DNA of 64,000 nt from Erythrobacter sp. (GTDB lineage Bacteria; Pseudomonadota; Alphaproteobacteria; Sphingomonadales; Sphingomonadaceae): assembly GCF_030066995.1 (NCBI RefSeq), contig NZ_JASJAP010000005.1, forward strand, positions 372,001 to 436,000, read 5' to 3'. The notes below the pieces were generated by a model, which ran no database searches, had not been told where the DNA came from, and saw only the letters and a list, made by a program, of their open reading frames with translations. A program made the position numbers and the translations under genes. Shown in pieces: positions 33,450-42,408 of this stretch (the stretch's first letter is position 1; every line of letters begins with the position of its first letter).

Positions 33450-33869
33450 TCAACTACAGGTGTAAAGCAGGAAGACGATCCCGATGATATACCACGCGCC
33501 GTGCTTCTCGAATTTTATCCGCTTGAGAAACGCCGCAAGCTCCTCTTGCGCAGTGGGCAAGTCAACCGGCGCTTCGCCATCCACGCGGCGGTCAGTCACA
33601 AGTCCCTCCAGCAGGCTGCCATCCTGAAAGTCGACATCGGGCTTGTATCCGCCGCCATGCTCCCAGGCGCTTTCGGCCTCGGGTTCCGGGCGCGGCTTCG
33701 ATTGGGGTTCCGGGTCTGATCCAGGTTTCTGGGCTCCAGCGAAGGGTGGAACACGAGGCGCTTCCGCTCTTGGAGAAGGCGGCTCAAACTCGGGCGGCTC
33801 GGGGCTTGTGGAAGGCACAAGTTCGGGTTCGGGTTCGGGTTCGGGTTCGGACTCAATCACAGATCCCAT
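33450..33869 (-). CDS. Acidic/proline-rich tail-anchored membrane protein
   Basis: A 139-residue protein whose first 70 residues are low-complexity Glu/Pro (EPEPEPEPE near 8-16) and whose last 20 form a single C-terminal membrane helix (GAWYIIGIVFLLYTCS). A short conserved-looking part lies between (YKPDVDFQDGSLLEGLVTDR). There is no signal peptide, so a tail-anchored topology with the acidic region in the cytoplasm is likely. The start overlaps the J-like gene's end by 13 bases. Function unknown. Confidence 0.75.
   Translation of the reverse strand: MGSVIESEPEPEPEPELVPSTSPEPPEFEPPSPRAEAPRVPPFAGAQKPGSDPEPQSKPRPEPEAESAWEHGGGYKPDVDFQDGSLLEGLVTDRRVDGEAPVDLPTAQEELAAFLKRIKFEKHGAWYIIGIVFLLYTCS
33822..33850. 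repeat. TTCGGG hexanucleotide array with G-quadruplex pattern
   Basis: About five copies of TTCGGG in a row encode the Glu-Pro repeat of the tail-anchored protein on the minus strand. On the plus strand the array gives GGG runs separated by TTC, a perfect G-quadruplex pattern in the template strand of the gene. Copy number could vary by slippage in steps of two codons without frameshift. Confidence 0.85.
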
Positions 33870-34147
33870 CTGCGCCGGTAAAGGCGCAGCGCCCCCTCAC
33901 GTTTGGCCTCGCGGCGCATCTCGGCGGCCAGAAACAAGGCTTTCTCGCGCGCTTCCGTCAATTCGGCGAAAGCCGAAATCCGCATCGCTTGCGCGTTGAG
34001 CAGCGCCTTGCGCGCCGCGTACGCCGCCTGGATCGCGTTTCGGTCGCTGGTCTCTTTCAGGCCGAGCGCGGACCAGGGCCAAGGGGAGGCGGGATCAGTG
34101 CCCAACGCTCTCCCCGCGTTCAAGGCCGGACAGCGCAAGCTGCTCAT
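33857..34147 (-). CDS. Degenerate J-domain-like small protein
   Basis: A protein of up to 96 residues with [20 protein letters not shown] and [20 protein letters not shown], matching helices I, II and III of a J domain, but the HPD tripeptide is missing (KALLNAQ stands where it should be). It therefore should not stimulate DnaK. The ATG at 34147 overlaps the upstream mutase gene by 53 bases; a TTG at 34105 with GGGGAGA upstream would shorten it to 82 residues and couple it to the mutase stop. It overlaps the tail-anchored protein gene, so the three are linked. Confidence 0.7.
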   Translation of the reverse strand: MSSLRCPALNAGRALGTDPASPWPWSALGLKETSDRNAIQAAYAARKALLNAQAMRISAFAELTEAREKALFLAAEMRREAKREGALRLYRRRWDL

Positions 34148-35531
34148 CGATCTGCGCCATCAGCCGCTCAAGGCCCGCCTCGGTATCGCTTTCCGCGCGC
34201 GCGACAAGCACGTCCTGTGTGTTTGAAGCGCGCAAGAGCCACCAGCCATCCTTGGTGTTGACCCGCACGCCATCGGTCGCGTTGACCTCCTCGACTTCGG
34301 GGCCGGGATTGGTGGTCAGGCGCTCGGTCACTTCGGTGATCGCGGAGAATTTGCGGCTCTCATCGACCTGAAAGCGCATTTCGGGCGTGTTGATCATGTC
34401 GGGCATGGCCGATTTCAGTTCGGTCACCGATTTGCCGAGTCGCGCGGCGGCGGCAAGGATACGGACTCCCGCGTAGAGCGCGTCATCAAACCCGTAATAA
34501 GTGTCCGCGAAGAAGATGTGACCACTCATTTCTCCAGCGAGCGGCGAGCCAGTCTCCTTCATTTTGGACTTAATAAGCGAATGGCCGGTCTTCCACATCA
34601 GCGGGTCGCCGCCATGCGCGGCAACGTGGTCAAACAACGCCCGGCTGGCCTTCACATCGGCGATAATCGTGGCGTTTGGCCGTGTTTTGAGCAGGTCCTC
34701 GGCGAAGATCATCAGCAGCTGATCACCCCAGATTACCCGACCTTCCCCGTCAATGGCACCGATCCGGTCGCCGTCTCCGTCGAAAGCTACTCCGAAATCG
34801 AGCTTCTTCTCGGCGACCAGCGCGCGAAGATCGGTCAGGTTGGCTTCGACCGTTGGATCAGGATGGTGGTTAGGAAAATGCCCGTCAATGTCAGTGAACA
34901 GCAAATGATGCTCTCCAGGAAGCTGGGCGGCCAAAGCCTCAAGCGCGGGTCCCGCGGCTCCGTTTCCGGCGTCCCACCCAACCTTAAGCTCAGACAGCGC
35001 GGCGCTTTCTATTCCGTTCAATCCATCGAGGAGGCGCTCGACGTAGTCGTTGAGGATGTCGCGCTGCGACACCGCGCCGATTCCGTCCGTCCAGTCTCCC
35101 GTTGCCGCGACGACACCGAGCTCCTGAATATCGCTGCCGAAGAAAGGCCGGCCTTCAAGCACCATTTTGAAGCCGTTGTAATCGGGGGGATTGTGGCTGC
35201 CAGTTATCTGAATGCCGCCGTCTATTTCTTCGGATGAGGCCTCGGCGTAATACAGCATGGGTGTGGCACCCAGACCGATGCGCACGACGTTGCAGCCGGA
35301 CGCGCTCAAGCCTTCCACCAGGGCGTGCTCCAACGTCGGAGAGCTGACGCGGCCATCGTACCCGACCGCGACGGTTTTTTCGCCAGCGGGCGCGAGCTTC
35401 CCGCCCGAGCGGCGCAGCATTGAGCCGAAGCTGCGGCCGATGGCGCGCGCATCGTCTGCGCCCAGCGTCTTACCGATAACCCCGCGAATGTCGTATTCAC
35501 GCAGGATGGTCGGGTTGAAAGTGTGGTTCAT
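34095..35531 (-). CDS. Phosphomannomutase/phosphoglucomutase
   Basis: A 478-residue alpha-D-phosphohexomutase converting mannose or glucose 6-phosphate to the 1-phosphate for polysaccharide synthesis. The phosphoserine loop is [12 protein letters not shown], the metal loop FDGDGDRIG, the sugar-ring loop GEMSGH, and the phosphate-binding loop LRASNTQD near the C-terminus. The pattern fits the AlgC/PgmG bifunctional group. An N-terminal [10 protein letters not shown] is also typical. It overlaps the small J-like gene downstream. Confidence 0.95.
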   Translation of the reverse strand: MNHTFNPTILREYDIRGVIGKTLGADDARAIGRSFGSMLRRSGGKLAPAGEKTVAVGYDGRVSSPTLEHALVEGLSASGCNVVRIGLGATPMLYYAEASSEEIDGGIQITGSHNPPDYNGFKMVLEGRPFFGSDIQELGVVAATGDWTDGIGAVSQRDILNDYVERLLDGLNGIESAALSELKVGWDAGNGAAGPALEALAAQLPGEHHLLFTDIDGHFPNHHPDPTVEANLTDLRALVAEKKLDFGVAFDGDGDRIGAIDGEGRVIWGDQLLMIFAEDLLKTRPNATIIADVKASRALFDHVAAHGGDPLMWKTGHSLIKSKMKETGSPLAGEMSGHIFFADTYYGFDDALYAGVRILAAAARLGKSVTELKSAMPDMINTPEMRFQVDESRKFSAITEVTERLTTNPGPEVEEVNATDGVRVNTKDGWWLLRASNTQDVLVARAESDTEAGLERLMAQIDEQLALSGLERGESVGH

Positions 35532-35755
35532 GGTTTCTCGTCCCGGAAAATCGTATGGCTACCCCGTCCGAAGCGGCCTCCTCAAAGCCGCGCCCTGAGC
35601 ACCGCCCCCTCGGAGCCGCCCCGCTCAAAGCTCTTGTAGAGGCAGACCAAGGCGCGGGTAAGTCGGAATCGGAATCCTGCGAACATGTTTCAATCGCGTT
35701 ATGATGACCGGCTGTGGGAGGGCTCAATCAGGCGCCCGATTGCGCGCGGCACCCA

Positions 35756-36112
35756 TCACGCATTGCCATGCGGTGTGTCGTCCTCGTCCTTGACCCCGCT
35801 TCCGGCCCCCATATCGCGCTGGCGCGCGCCGCGATCGGGCAACTCGTCTAGCAGCAGGTCGCGCGCGTCATTGGCTTCATGGACCGCTGCGTTGCTTCCG
35901 CCCCGATCGGGGTGAACCATCGCCAAGAGTCGCTTATGCGCGGCCAGAATCTGCTCCCGCGATGCGCCCTCCTCGACACTCAGCAGCTTGCGCGCGTTGA
36001 ACACCGCCTGAGAGCGTGTCGGCGCGGGCTTGAGCATCTGCCAGGGCCACTGGCCCAGAGCCATGCGAAACAGGATACAGATGACCGCCAGAAGGATCGC
36101 GAATTTGACCAT
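35756..36112 (-). CDS. Membrane-anchored J-domain protein
   Basis: A 118-residue protein with an N-terminal membrane helix (VKFAILLAVICILFRMALG) and a cytoplasmic J domain. The J domain includes REQILAAHKRLLAMVHPDRG with the intact HPD triad, then GSNAAVHEANDARDLLL. Size and layout resemble Tim14/DjlC-like J proteins that recruit DnaK to the membrane. It starts one base after the mipZ stop, so the two are translated together. The 224-base gap downstream (35532-35755) shows no gene. Confidence 0.9.
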   Translation of the reverse strand: MVKFAILLAVICILFRMALGQWPWQMLKPAPTRSQAVFNARKLLSVEEGASREQILAAHKRLLAMVHPDRGGSNAAVHEANDARDLLLDELPDRGARQRDMGAGSGVKDEDDTPHGNA

Positions 36113-36113
36113 G

Positions 36114-36938
36114 TCAGGCGAGCTCCAATGAGGCCTGCGCCTTTTCGAATTCGGGCAGCTTCAGGGCCTGTATCAAGGCGCGCAATTCCTGCCGCGCGAC
36201 CAGATGACTGGTGCCCAACTCGCCCAAGTGACCCTTGTCCAGCAGGGTGAGCCCCGAGGGAAACAGCTCGCGGTAGATAACCCGCTCGGAAAGACCCTTG
36301 ACCGCGCGAAAGCCGACGCGCTGCGACATCTCCTTGAGAGCCTTCTCCAAACGCGCCTGGTTACGCGCCTCGACATAACCTGTACGGTTACGGACCACAA
36401 TCCAGTCCATCTCGGGGCGCCGCTCCTCAAGCGTCTTGCGGCTCCGCCTCATCCGCGACTCCCAGATAAGCTCGGCAAAGAAAGACAGCTTCGTCACCTC
36501 GAACGTATCGCCATCGACCTGCCCGATAAGATCGAAATCAACAAAGCTGTCGTTGAGAGGGGTCACCAGCGTGTCGGCGTTTTCGACCGCCGCGCGCGCG
36601 AACGGATCGTCGCGCCCGGGATTGTCGATGATGAGGAAATCGCTGTCCGCCTCCAGCCGCTCGATGGACTTCAGCAGCGCATCCGGGCTGTCCCCGGAAA
36701 ACACCTCGGCGGCGGGCGTCGGCAGGGTCACGCTGCGCTTCTTCATCGTCTCGACCCGGTTTTCGAGATAGCGGAAGGTCGTGCGCTGACGTGGATCGAG
36801 ATCGAGCATCGTCACCCGCGCGCCCAGGTAAGCGAGCGCCACGCCAACGTGCACCGCTGTGGTGGATTTACCCGTTCCGCCTTTCTCGTTCGCGAAGACG
36901 ATCCGGTGTGCGGCGCGCGTGGCAATGGTCTGGGTCAT
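36114..36938 (-). CDS. mipZ: Division-plane positioning ATPase MipZ
   Basis: A 274-residue ParA-family ATPase that forms a polar gradient and inhibits FtsZ assembly away from midcell. The deviant Walker A motif is NEKGGTGKSTTAVHVG (about 18-33), with Walker B-like LDLDPRQRT and LIIDNPG. The length equals that of the Caulobacter protein. Its neighbour panC, divergent here, is the usual context in alphaproteobacteria. The J-protein gene is co-transcribed, which links chaperone recruitment and division in location only. Confidence 0.95.
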   Translation of the reverse strand: MTQTIATRAAHRIVFANEKGGTGKSTTAVHVGVALAYLGARVTMLDLDPRQRTTFRYLENRVETMKKRSVTLPTPAAEVFSGDSPDALLKSIERLEADSDFLIIDNPGRDDPFARAAVENADTLVTPLNDSFVDFDLIGQVDGDTFEVTKLSFFAELIWESRMRRSRKTLEERRPEMDWIVVRNRTGYVEARNQARLEKALKEMSQRVGFRAVKGLSERVIYRELFPSGLTLLDKGHLGELGTSHLVARQELRALIQALKLPEFEKAQASLELA

Positions 36939-37073
36939 GGCTCATGAATCCTTCGTTCGAGCGCGCCTGTGTGTCCACCATCTGCGTATCGACCATCAAG
37001 CAGAGGTCAGCTTGTGGGGTGGCGGTTGAATTGTCTAGGGCGGGAGGCGGACACAGGTAAAGAGGGCAGAGCG

Positions 37074-37928
37074 TTGCAAACCACAAGCGAGCTTGAGGCG
37101 CTGCGCCGCAGCGTGGCGAAACTGCGCGAGGGCGGTATGTCGATCGGCCTTGTTCCGACCATGGGCGCGCTGCACGAAGGGCACCTGACGCTGGTGCGAC
37201 GCGCGCGCGAGGCCTGCGATTATGTCGTCGCCTCGATCTTTGTAAACCCTGCGCAGTTCGGTCCGAACGAGGATCTCGACGCATATCCGCGTCAGCTGGA
37301 AGAGGACGCTGCGCTGCTGGAAGGCGAAGGGTGCGCGCTGCTCTGGGCGCCAGAAGTTGCGACCATGTACCCGCCCGGCTTTGCGACGAACATCTCGGTC
37401 AGCGGGGTGAGCGAGGGGTTTTGCGGCGCAGACCGCCCGGGGCACTTTGACGGCGTGGCGACGGTCGTGTGCAAGCTGTTCAACCAGGTCCAGCCCGATA
37501 TGGCGTTCTTTGGCGAGAAGGATTTTCAACAGCTCGCTGTCATCCGCACGATGGCGCGCGATCTGGATCTCACCGCGCCGCGGGCGCATCAGATCATCGG
37601 CGTGCCGACCGTGCGCGAGGCGGACGGCCTCGCCATGTCGAGCCGCAACCGTTACCTCTCAAGCGAAGCGCGCGCCGCCGCAGCCTGTCTTCCGCGCGCG
37701 ATGAAAGCGGCGATCACTGCGATCGAAGCGGGCACGGATCCCGCCATGGCCCTGACCGAGCTTCGAGAAACGCTCGCCAGCGCCGGGTTCGAACGGGTGG
37801 ATTACGCACAGCTCGCCGATGCGGTTAACCTGGTCCCAATTTCTCACCTCACCGGCTCGCCATCCCGTCTGCTCGTCGCCGCGCGTATCGAAGGCACGCG
37901 TCTTATCGACAACATGCCCGTGGGATGA
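37074..37928 (+). CDS. panC: Pantoate--beta-alanine ligase (pantothenate synthetase)
   Basis: Joins pantoate and beta-alanine using ATP in the vitamin B5 pathway. The 284 residues include VPTMGALHEGHLTLVRRA (HIGH-type ATP motif), FVNPAQFGPNEDLDAYPR, FGEKDFQQLAVIR and GLAMSSRNRYLS (KMSKS-like). The TTG start at 37074 has AGAGGG eight bases upstream and gives the family length (E. coli 283). It is divergent from mipZ across 135 bases and followed by tRNA-Gly. Confidence 0.96.
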   Translation: MQTTSELEALRRSVAKLREGGMSIGLVPTMGALHEGHLTLVRRAREACDYVVASIFVNPAQFGPNEDLDAYPRQLEEDAALLEGEGCALLWAPEVATMYPPGFATNISVSGVSEGFCGADRPGHFDGVATVVCKLFNQVQPDMAFFGEKDFQQLAVIRTMARDLDLTAPRAHQIIGVPTVREADGLAMSSRNRYLSSEARAAAACLPRAMKAAITAIEAGTDPAMALTELRETLASAGFERVDYAQLADAVNLVPISHLTGSPSRLLVAARIEGTRLIDNMPVG

Positions 37929-37993
37929 TCGGCGTTCATTTCGGATTGACGCTGCGCCCCCTATGATGGCAAAGGCGCGGCCTCAAAGAGCGG

Positions 37994-38067
37994 GCGGGTA
38001 TAGCATAGTGGTAATGCACCAGCCTTCCAAGCTGTGTAGAGGGGTTCGATTCCCCTTACCCGCTCCA
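37994..38067 (+). tRNA. tRNA-Gly (TCC)
   Basis: A 71-base cloverleaf plus encoded CCA. The acceptor arm pairs GCGGGTA with TACCCGC, the anticodon loop CTTCCAA carries TCC, and the T arm reads AGGGGTTCGATTCCCCT. The D arm is GCAT/ATGC. It lies between panC and cysD, and reads codons GGA and GGG. Confidence 0.97.
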
Positions 38068-38141
38068 ATCCCCGCTTTATCGCGAAGCCTCTTGAAGCTG
38101 TCCGTGGCCCATTCCGGGCCAGCGGCGATATTGCGGTTGAT

Positions 38142-38176
38142 GGGGCAATAGCAAAACTACATTTGCTTTGCGCCCC
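38142..38176 (+). promoter_or_regulatory. Imperfect hairpin/dyad upstream of cysD
   Basis: GGGGCAATAGCAAA (38142-38155) can pair with TTTGCTTTGCGCCCC (38162-38176) around a six-base loop. The end is only 22 bases before the cysD ATG. It may be a regulator dyad or an mRNA element controlling the sulfate-activation operon. I saw no clear ribosome binding site after it. Confidence 0.4.
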
Positions 38177-38197
38177 GTAACCTCTAGCAGCCCGGCC

Positions 38198-39100
38198 ATG
38201 CGCAGTTTGACCCATCTAGAACGGCTCGAAGCCGAAAGCATCCATATTTTCCGCGAGGTCGTCGCCGAGACCGAGAGCCCGGTCATGCTCTATTCGGTGG
38301 GCAAGGACAGCTCGGTGATGCTGCATCTCGCGCGCAAGGCCTTCTACCCCGCGCCGCCGCCCTTCCCGATGCTGCACGTGGCGAGCGGGTGGGATTTTCA
38401 GGCCCTGCTCGACCACCGCGACAAGACGGTGAAGGAGTACGGGCTGGAGCTGATCATCGCGCAGAACGACGACGCCGAGGAGCAGGGCATCAACCCGTTC
38501 GACACCGGCAGCGCGCTCTATTCGCAGGCCCAGCTGACCGATCCCTTGAAGCGCGCGCTGACCGAGCACGGCTTTGACGCGGCCTTTGGCGGCGGCCGAC
38601 GCGATGAGGAAAAGGCGCGTGCCAAGGAACGTGTTTTCAGCTTCCGCACCGCCGCGCATCGCTGGGAACCGAAGAACCAGCGACCCGAGCTCTGGAACCT
38701 CTACAACGCCAAGAAGAACAAGGGCGAGAGCATCCGCGTCTTCCCGATCTCGAACTGGACCGAGCTCGATATCTGGCAATATATCGCGCTTGAGAACATC
38801 GATATCGTGCCGCTGTATCTGTCATCAAGGCGCCCCACGGTCACGCGCGACGGGCTGATCCTGGTGGTGGACGATGACCGGTTCCGTCTCGAGGACGGCG
38901 ACGAGATCGTGGAACGCTCGGTACGATTTCGCACGCTCGGCTGCTACCCGCTTACCGGCGCGACCGAGAGCGAGGCCACCGACATGAACGACATCATCCA
39001 GGAGATGCTGCTCGCCACCGGTTCCGAGCGACAGGGTCGCGCCATCGACAAGGGGCAGTCCGCGTCGATGGAAGACAAGAAGCAGGAGGGCTACTTCTGA
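38198..39100 (+). CDS. cysD: Sulfate adenylyltransferase subunit 2
   Basis: The catalytic ATP-sulfurylase subunit, 300 residues. The PP-loop [13 protein letters not shown] (about 35-47), [15 protein letters not shown] and the [15 protein letters not shown] block are diagnostic. It makes APS from sulfate with CysN's GTPase. Where many homologues read VDTTWKFQ, this one reads [11 protein letters not shown] 38198 is chosen over an upstream start because homology begins there. It overlaps cysNC by one base (TGATG). Confidence 0.96.
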   Translation: MRSLTHLERLEAESIHIFREVVAETESPVMLYSVGKDSSVMLHLARKAFYPAPPPFPMLHVASGWDFQALLDHRDKTVKEYGLELIIAQNDDAEEQGINPFDTGSALYSQAQLTDPLKRALTEHGFDAAFGGGRRDEEKARAKERVFSFRTAAHRWEPKNQRPELWNLYNAKKNKGESIRVFPISNWTELDIWQYIALENIDIVPLYLSSRRPTVTRDGLILVVDDDRFRLEDGDEIVERSVRFRTLGCYPLTGATESEATDMNDIIQEMLLATGSERQGRAIDKGQSASMEDKKQEGYF

Positions 39101-41025
39101 TGAACCTTCAGGATCCCAAGCCCTCCTCTTTCCAGACCGACGCGCTGATCGCCGAAGACATCGACGCCTATCTCGAACAGCACCAGCACAAGGGCCTGCT
39201 GCGCTTCATCACCTGCGGCAGCGTCGATGATGGCAAGTCGACCCTGATCGGGCGGCTGCTTTACGATTCGAAGATGATCTTCGAGGACCAGCTGGCCGCG
39301 CTCGAAAGCGACAGCGCCAAGCACGGAACCCAAGGCGAAGAGATCGACTTCGCGCTGCTGGTCGACGGTTTGGCCGCCGAGCGCGAACAGGGCATCACGA
39401 TCGACGTCGCCTATCGGTTCTTCACCACCGAGAAGCGCAAATTCATCGTCGCCGACACGCCGGGCCACGAGCAATACACTCGCAACATGGTGACCGGCGC
39501 CTCCACCGCCGATCTTGCGATCATTCTGGTCGACGCGCGCAAGGGTGTGTTGCCGCAGACCCGCCGCCACTCCTACATCACGCATCTGCTCGGCATCCAG
39601 CACACCGTGCTGGCGGTGAACAAGATGGACCTTGTCGATTACGACCAGTCCACTTTCGAGCATATCGTCGCCGATTACCGCGCCTTCGCAAGGGATGTGG
39701 GCATCGAGGACTTCACCGCGATCCCGATTTCCGGCTTCAAAGGCGACAACATCACGGCGGCACCGAGCGAGAACACGCCGTGGTATGCGGGGCCTGCTCT
39801 GATCGAGCACCTTGAAACAGTGGAGCTGGCCAACACCGCCGCGCAGGAACGCAGCTTTCGCATGCCCGTGCAGTGGGTGAACCGACCCAACCTCGATTTT
39901 CGCGGCTTTGCAGGGCTGATTACTGATGGCTCGATCAAACCGGGCGACAAGGTGCGCATCGTACCCGCAGGAAAGACCAGCGCGGTGAAGAGCATTTCAA
40001 CATTCGACGGCGATCTTGATGAAGCCGTCGCGGGCCAGTCGGTCACCCTTACCCTTGAGGACGAGGTTGATTGCAGCCGGGGCGACGTGATCGCTGCGGC
40101 CGATGATCCACCCGAGGCCTCGGACCAGTTTCAGGCCACCTTCGTATGGATGGACGAGACCGCGCTGAAACCGGGCCGCGGCTACTGGCTCAAGCTCGGC
40201 AGCCAGATGGTCACGGCCTGCGTGCAAACGCCGAAATACGAGATCGACGTGAACAGTCTCGATCATCTCGCGGCCAAGACGCTCGAGTTGAACGCAATCG
40301 GCGTCGCCGAGTTTTCGACCGACAAGCCGATCACGTTCGAACCCTATTCGACCAGTCGACAGCTCGGCGGGTTCATCCTGATCGACAAGTTCACCAACGC
40401 GACCGTGGGCGCCGGGATGATCGATTTCAGCCTGCGCCGCGCAAAGAACGTGCATTGGCAGGCGACCACAATCACCCGCGAAGACCACGCAAGCCTCAAG
40501 AACCAGACGCCGCGCGTTCTTTGGTTTACGGGGCTTTCTGGCTCGGGCAAGTCGACCATCGCCAATGAGGTCGAGAAGAAACTGGCGCTGATGAATCGCC
40601 ACACGTTCCTGCTCGACGGCGACAATGTGCGCCAGGGCCTCAACAAGGATCTGGGTTTCACCGAGACCGACCGGATCGAGAACATCCGCCGTATCGGGGA
40701 GGTCGCCAAGCTCATGACCGACGCCGGGCTTATCGTACTTACCGCTTTCATCAGCCCATTCCGCGCCGAGCGGCGGATGGTGCGCGAGGTGATGAGCGAG
40801 GGCGAGTTCATCGAAGTCTTCGTCGACACCCCGCTCGACGTCGCCGAAGCGCGCGATGTGAAGGGCCTCTACAAGAAGGCGCGCGCGGGCGAGATCAAGA
40901 ACTTCACCGGGATCGATAGCCCGTATGAGCCGCCCGAAAACGCCGAGATCACCGTCAACACGGTGTCGATGACCCCAGCAGAGGCGGCGGATTACATCAT
41001 CAGCCAGATAATGCCGCTGAAATGA
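39100..41025 (+). CDS. cysNC: Bifunctional sulfate adenylyltransferase GTPase/adenylylsulfate kinase (CysN-CysC fusion)
   Basis: A 641-residue fusion. The N-terminal EF-Tu-like GTPase (CysN) has GSVDDGKST (40-48), the switch motif [11 protein letters not shown] and NKMD. After about residue 455 the APS kinase domain has [32 protein letters not shown] and [18 protein letters not shown]. It therefore activates sulfate to PAPS in one polypeptide, as in NodQ-type proteins. It overlaps cysD by one base and cysQ by four bases (ATGA). Confidence 0.97.
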   Translation: MNLQDPKPSSFQTDALIAEDIDAYLEQHQHKGLLRFITCGSVDDGKSTLIGRLLYDSKMIFEDQLAALESDSAKHGTQGEEIDFALLVDGLAAEREQGITIDVAYRFFTTEKRKFIVADTPGHEQYTRNMVTGASTADLAIILVDARKGVLPQTRRHSYITHLLGIQHTVLAVNKMDLVDYDQSTFEHIVADYRAFARDVGIEDFTAIPISGFKGDNITAAPSENTPWYAGPALIEHLETVELANTAAQERSFRMPVQWVNRPNLDFRGFAGLITDGSIKPGDKVRIVPAGKTSAVKSISTFDGDLDEAVAGQSVTLTLEDEVDCSRGDVIAAADDPPEASDQFQATFVWMDETALKPGRGYWLKLGSQMVTACVQTPKYEIDVNSLDHLAAKTLELNAIGVAEFSTDKPITFEPYSTSRQLGGFILIDKFTNATVGAGMIDFSLRRAKNVHWQATTITREDHASLKNQTPRVLWFTGLSGSGKSTIANEVEKKLALMNRHTFLLDGDNVRQGLNKDLGFTETDRIENIRRIGEVAKLMTDAGLIVLTAFISPFRAERRMVREVMSEGEFIEVFVDTPLDVAEARDVKGLYKKARAGEIKNFTGIDSPYEPPENAEITVNTVSMTPAEAADYIISQIMPLK

Positions 41026-41774
41026 GCGTGAATCGGATGACCGACGCCGAGCTTGCCGCGCATCTGGCCCAGATCGCCGGACGTCTCCTGGTGAGCGTGC
41101 GCGAAAGCGGCGTGTTCGAAGGCAAGGCGCTGGGCAAAGCGGGCGATGCAACAGCGAACGAATTCCTCTGTCACGCCATCCGCGCCGCACGACCCGAAGA
41201 CGGACTGCTGTCGGAGGAGGAAAAGGACAACACCGCGCGCTGCGCGCTCAGCCGGGTGTGGATCGTCGATCCGGTCGATGGAACGCGTGAATACGGCGAG
41301 CAGCGCAGCGACTGGGCGGTGCATGTCGGTCTCGCGGTGGACGGCGTTGCGACGACGGGCGCGGTGGCTCTTCCAGGCCTCGATGGCGGCACCGTCCTGC
41401 GCACCGATCAAACCGCACCGCTACCCGATGCGAACCCGAAGCCGCGCTTCCTCGTCAGTCGCACCCGCCCGGCCAGGGAAGCGGTCGCGGTGTGCGAAGC
41501 CTTGGGCGGGGAGCTTGTCGGCATGGGCAGCGCGGGCGCGAAGGCGATGGCAGTCGTGCGCGGCGAAGCGGAGATCTACCTCCACTCGGGCGGGCAGTAC
41601 GAGTGGGACAGCTGCGCGCCAGTTGCGGTTGCGCAGGCCCATGGTCTGCACTGTTCGCGCATCGACGGCTCGCCGATCCGCTACAACAATAAGGACACCT
41701 ACCTTCCCGACCTGCTGATCTGCCGGCCCGAACTGGCCGAGGAGACGCTCGAGCTAGTCGCGAGCCTCGACTGA
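41022..41774 (+). CDS. cysQ: 3'(2'),5'-bisphosphate nucleotidase
   Basis: A 250-residue inositol-monophosphatase-superfamily enzyme that hydrolyses PAP (and PAPS), removing the by-product of sulfotransfer. The metal motif is SEEEKDN followed by [10 protein letters not shown], and the C-terminal motif is [15 protein letters not shown]. It overlaps cysNC (ATGA), so cysD-cysNC-cysQ form one operon. Its 3' end overlaps the convergent OmpA-like gene by 21 bases. Confidence 0.93.
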   Translation: MSVNRMTDAELAAHLAQIAGRLLVSVRESGVFEGKALGKAGDATANEFLCHAIRAARPEDGLLSEEEKDNTARCALSRVWIVDPVDGTREYGEQRSDWAVHVGLAVDGVATTGAVALPGLDGGTVLRTDQTAPLPDANPKPRFLVSRTRPAREAVAVCEALGGELVGMGSAGAKAMAVVRGEAEIYLHSGGQYEWDSCAPVAVAQAHGLHCSRIDGSPIRYNNKDTYLPDLLICRPELAEETLELVASLD

Positions 41775-42371
41775 GGCCTCCGGGTCTGCGGCGTTTTCGG
41801 CGTCTTCGGCAGCGCTGACCGTCAGGATCGGCACCGGAATTTCGATCTCGACGCGCCGATTGGCGGCCCTTCCAGCTTCGTTGGGCGAGCCATCGGGCAG
41901 CGCGTTGGGCGCAATAGGATTTTGCTCACCGAAGGCGATAACGGTGATGCGGTCCACCTCGATCCCGTTGTCGATAAGCCATCCCGCGACTGCAAGGCCA
42001 CGTTCTTCGGTCGCGTCGAGATTGGCGGCGTCGGTGCCGGCCGAATCGCTGTGCGCGCCGAGCGTTATCGGCCCATCCAGGGCGATCTGCGGCGATTGCA
42101 GAGCCTCTTCGAGAATGGCGACCGCATCGGCGTCGAGCGCGCTCCCGCCATCGGGAAATCCGATTATAGCTGTGTACGCCTCAAGCGCCGGCTCGGTCGC
42201 CTCTGGCTCCGGCGGCTCAATCTCCGGGCGCAGGATCGACACGCTCTCGGAAGCGTCGGGTGCAGGAGTGCGCGGGCTTTCGGGGGCGCATGCGGTCAGG
42301 CTGAGACAGAGCAGCGCAGCGAGCGACACTGGAGTTAGCTTAAGGCGTTGGGGCATTGTGTGGATCAGCAT
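41754..42371 (-). CDS. OmpA-family lipoprotein
   Basis: A 205-residue predicted lipoprotein. The signal peptide ends with the lipobox LTAC (Cys at about residue 28), and a Pro/Glu-rich linker follows. The OmpA-C domain (about 65-180) has GAHSDSAGTDAANLDATEER, GIEVDRITVIAFGEQNPIAP and GRAANRRVEIEI, the NxxLSxxRA and NRRVEI pattern that binds peptidoglycan. The usual LS-RA helix is replaced by LDATEERGLAVAGWL. The ATG at 42371 is used; 42356 is an alternative. Confidence 0.87.
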   Translation of the reverse strand: MLIHTMPQRLKLTPVSLAALLCLSLTACAPESPRTPAPDASESVSILRPEIEPPEPEATEPALEAYTAIIGFPDGGSALDADAVAILEEALQSPQIALDGPITLGAHSDSAGTDAANLDATEERGLAVAGWLIDNGIEVDRITVIAFGEQNPIAPNALPDGSPNEAGRAANRRVEIEIPVPILTVSAAEDAENAADPEASVEARD

Positions 42372-42408
42372 GGGGCCTCGTTAGCGAAGTCTCGTTGAAT
42401 GCGCATCT

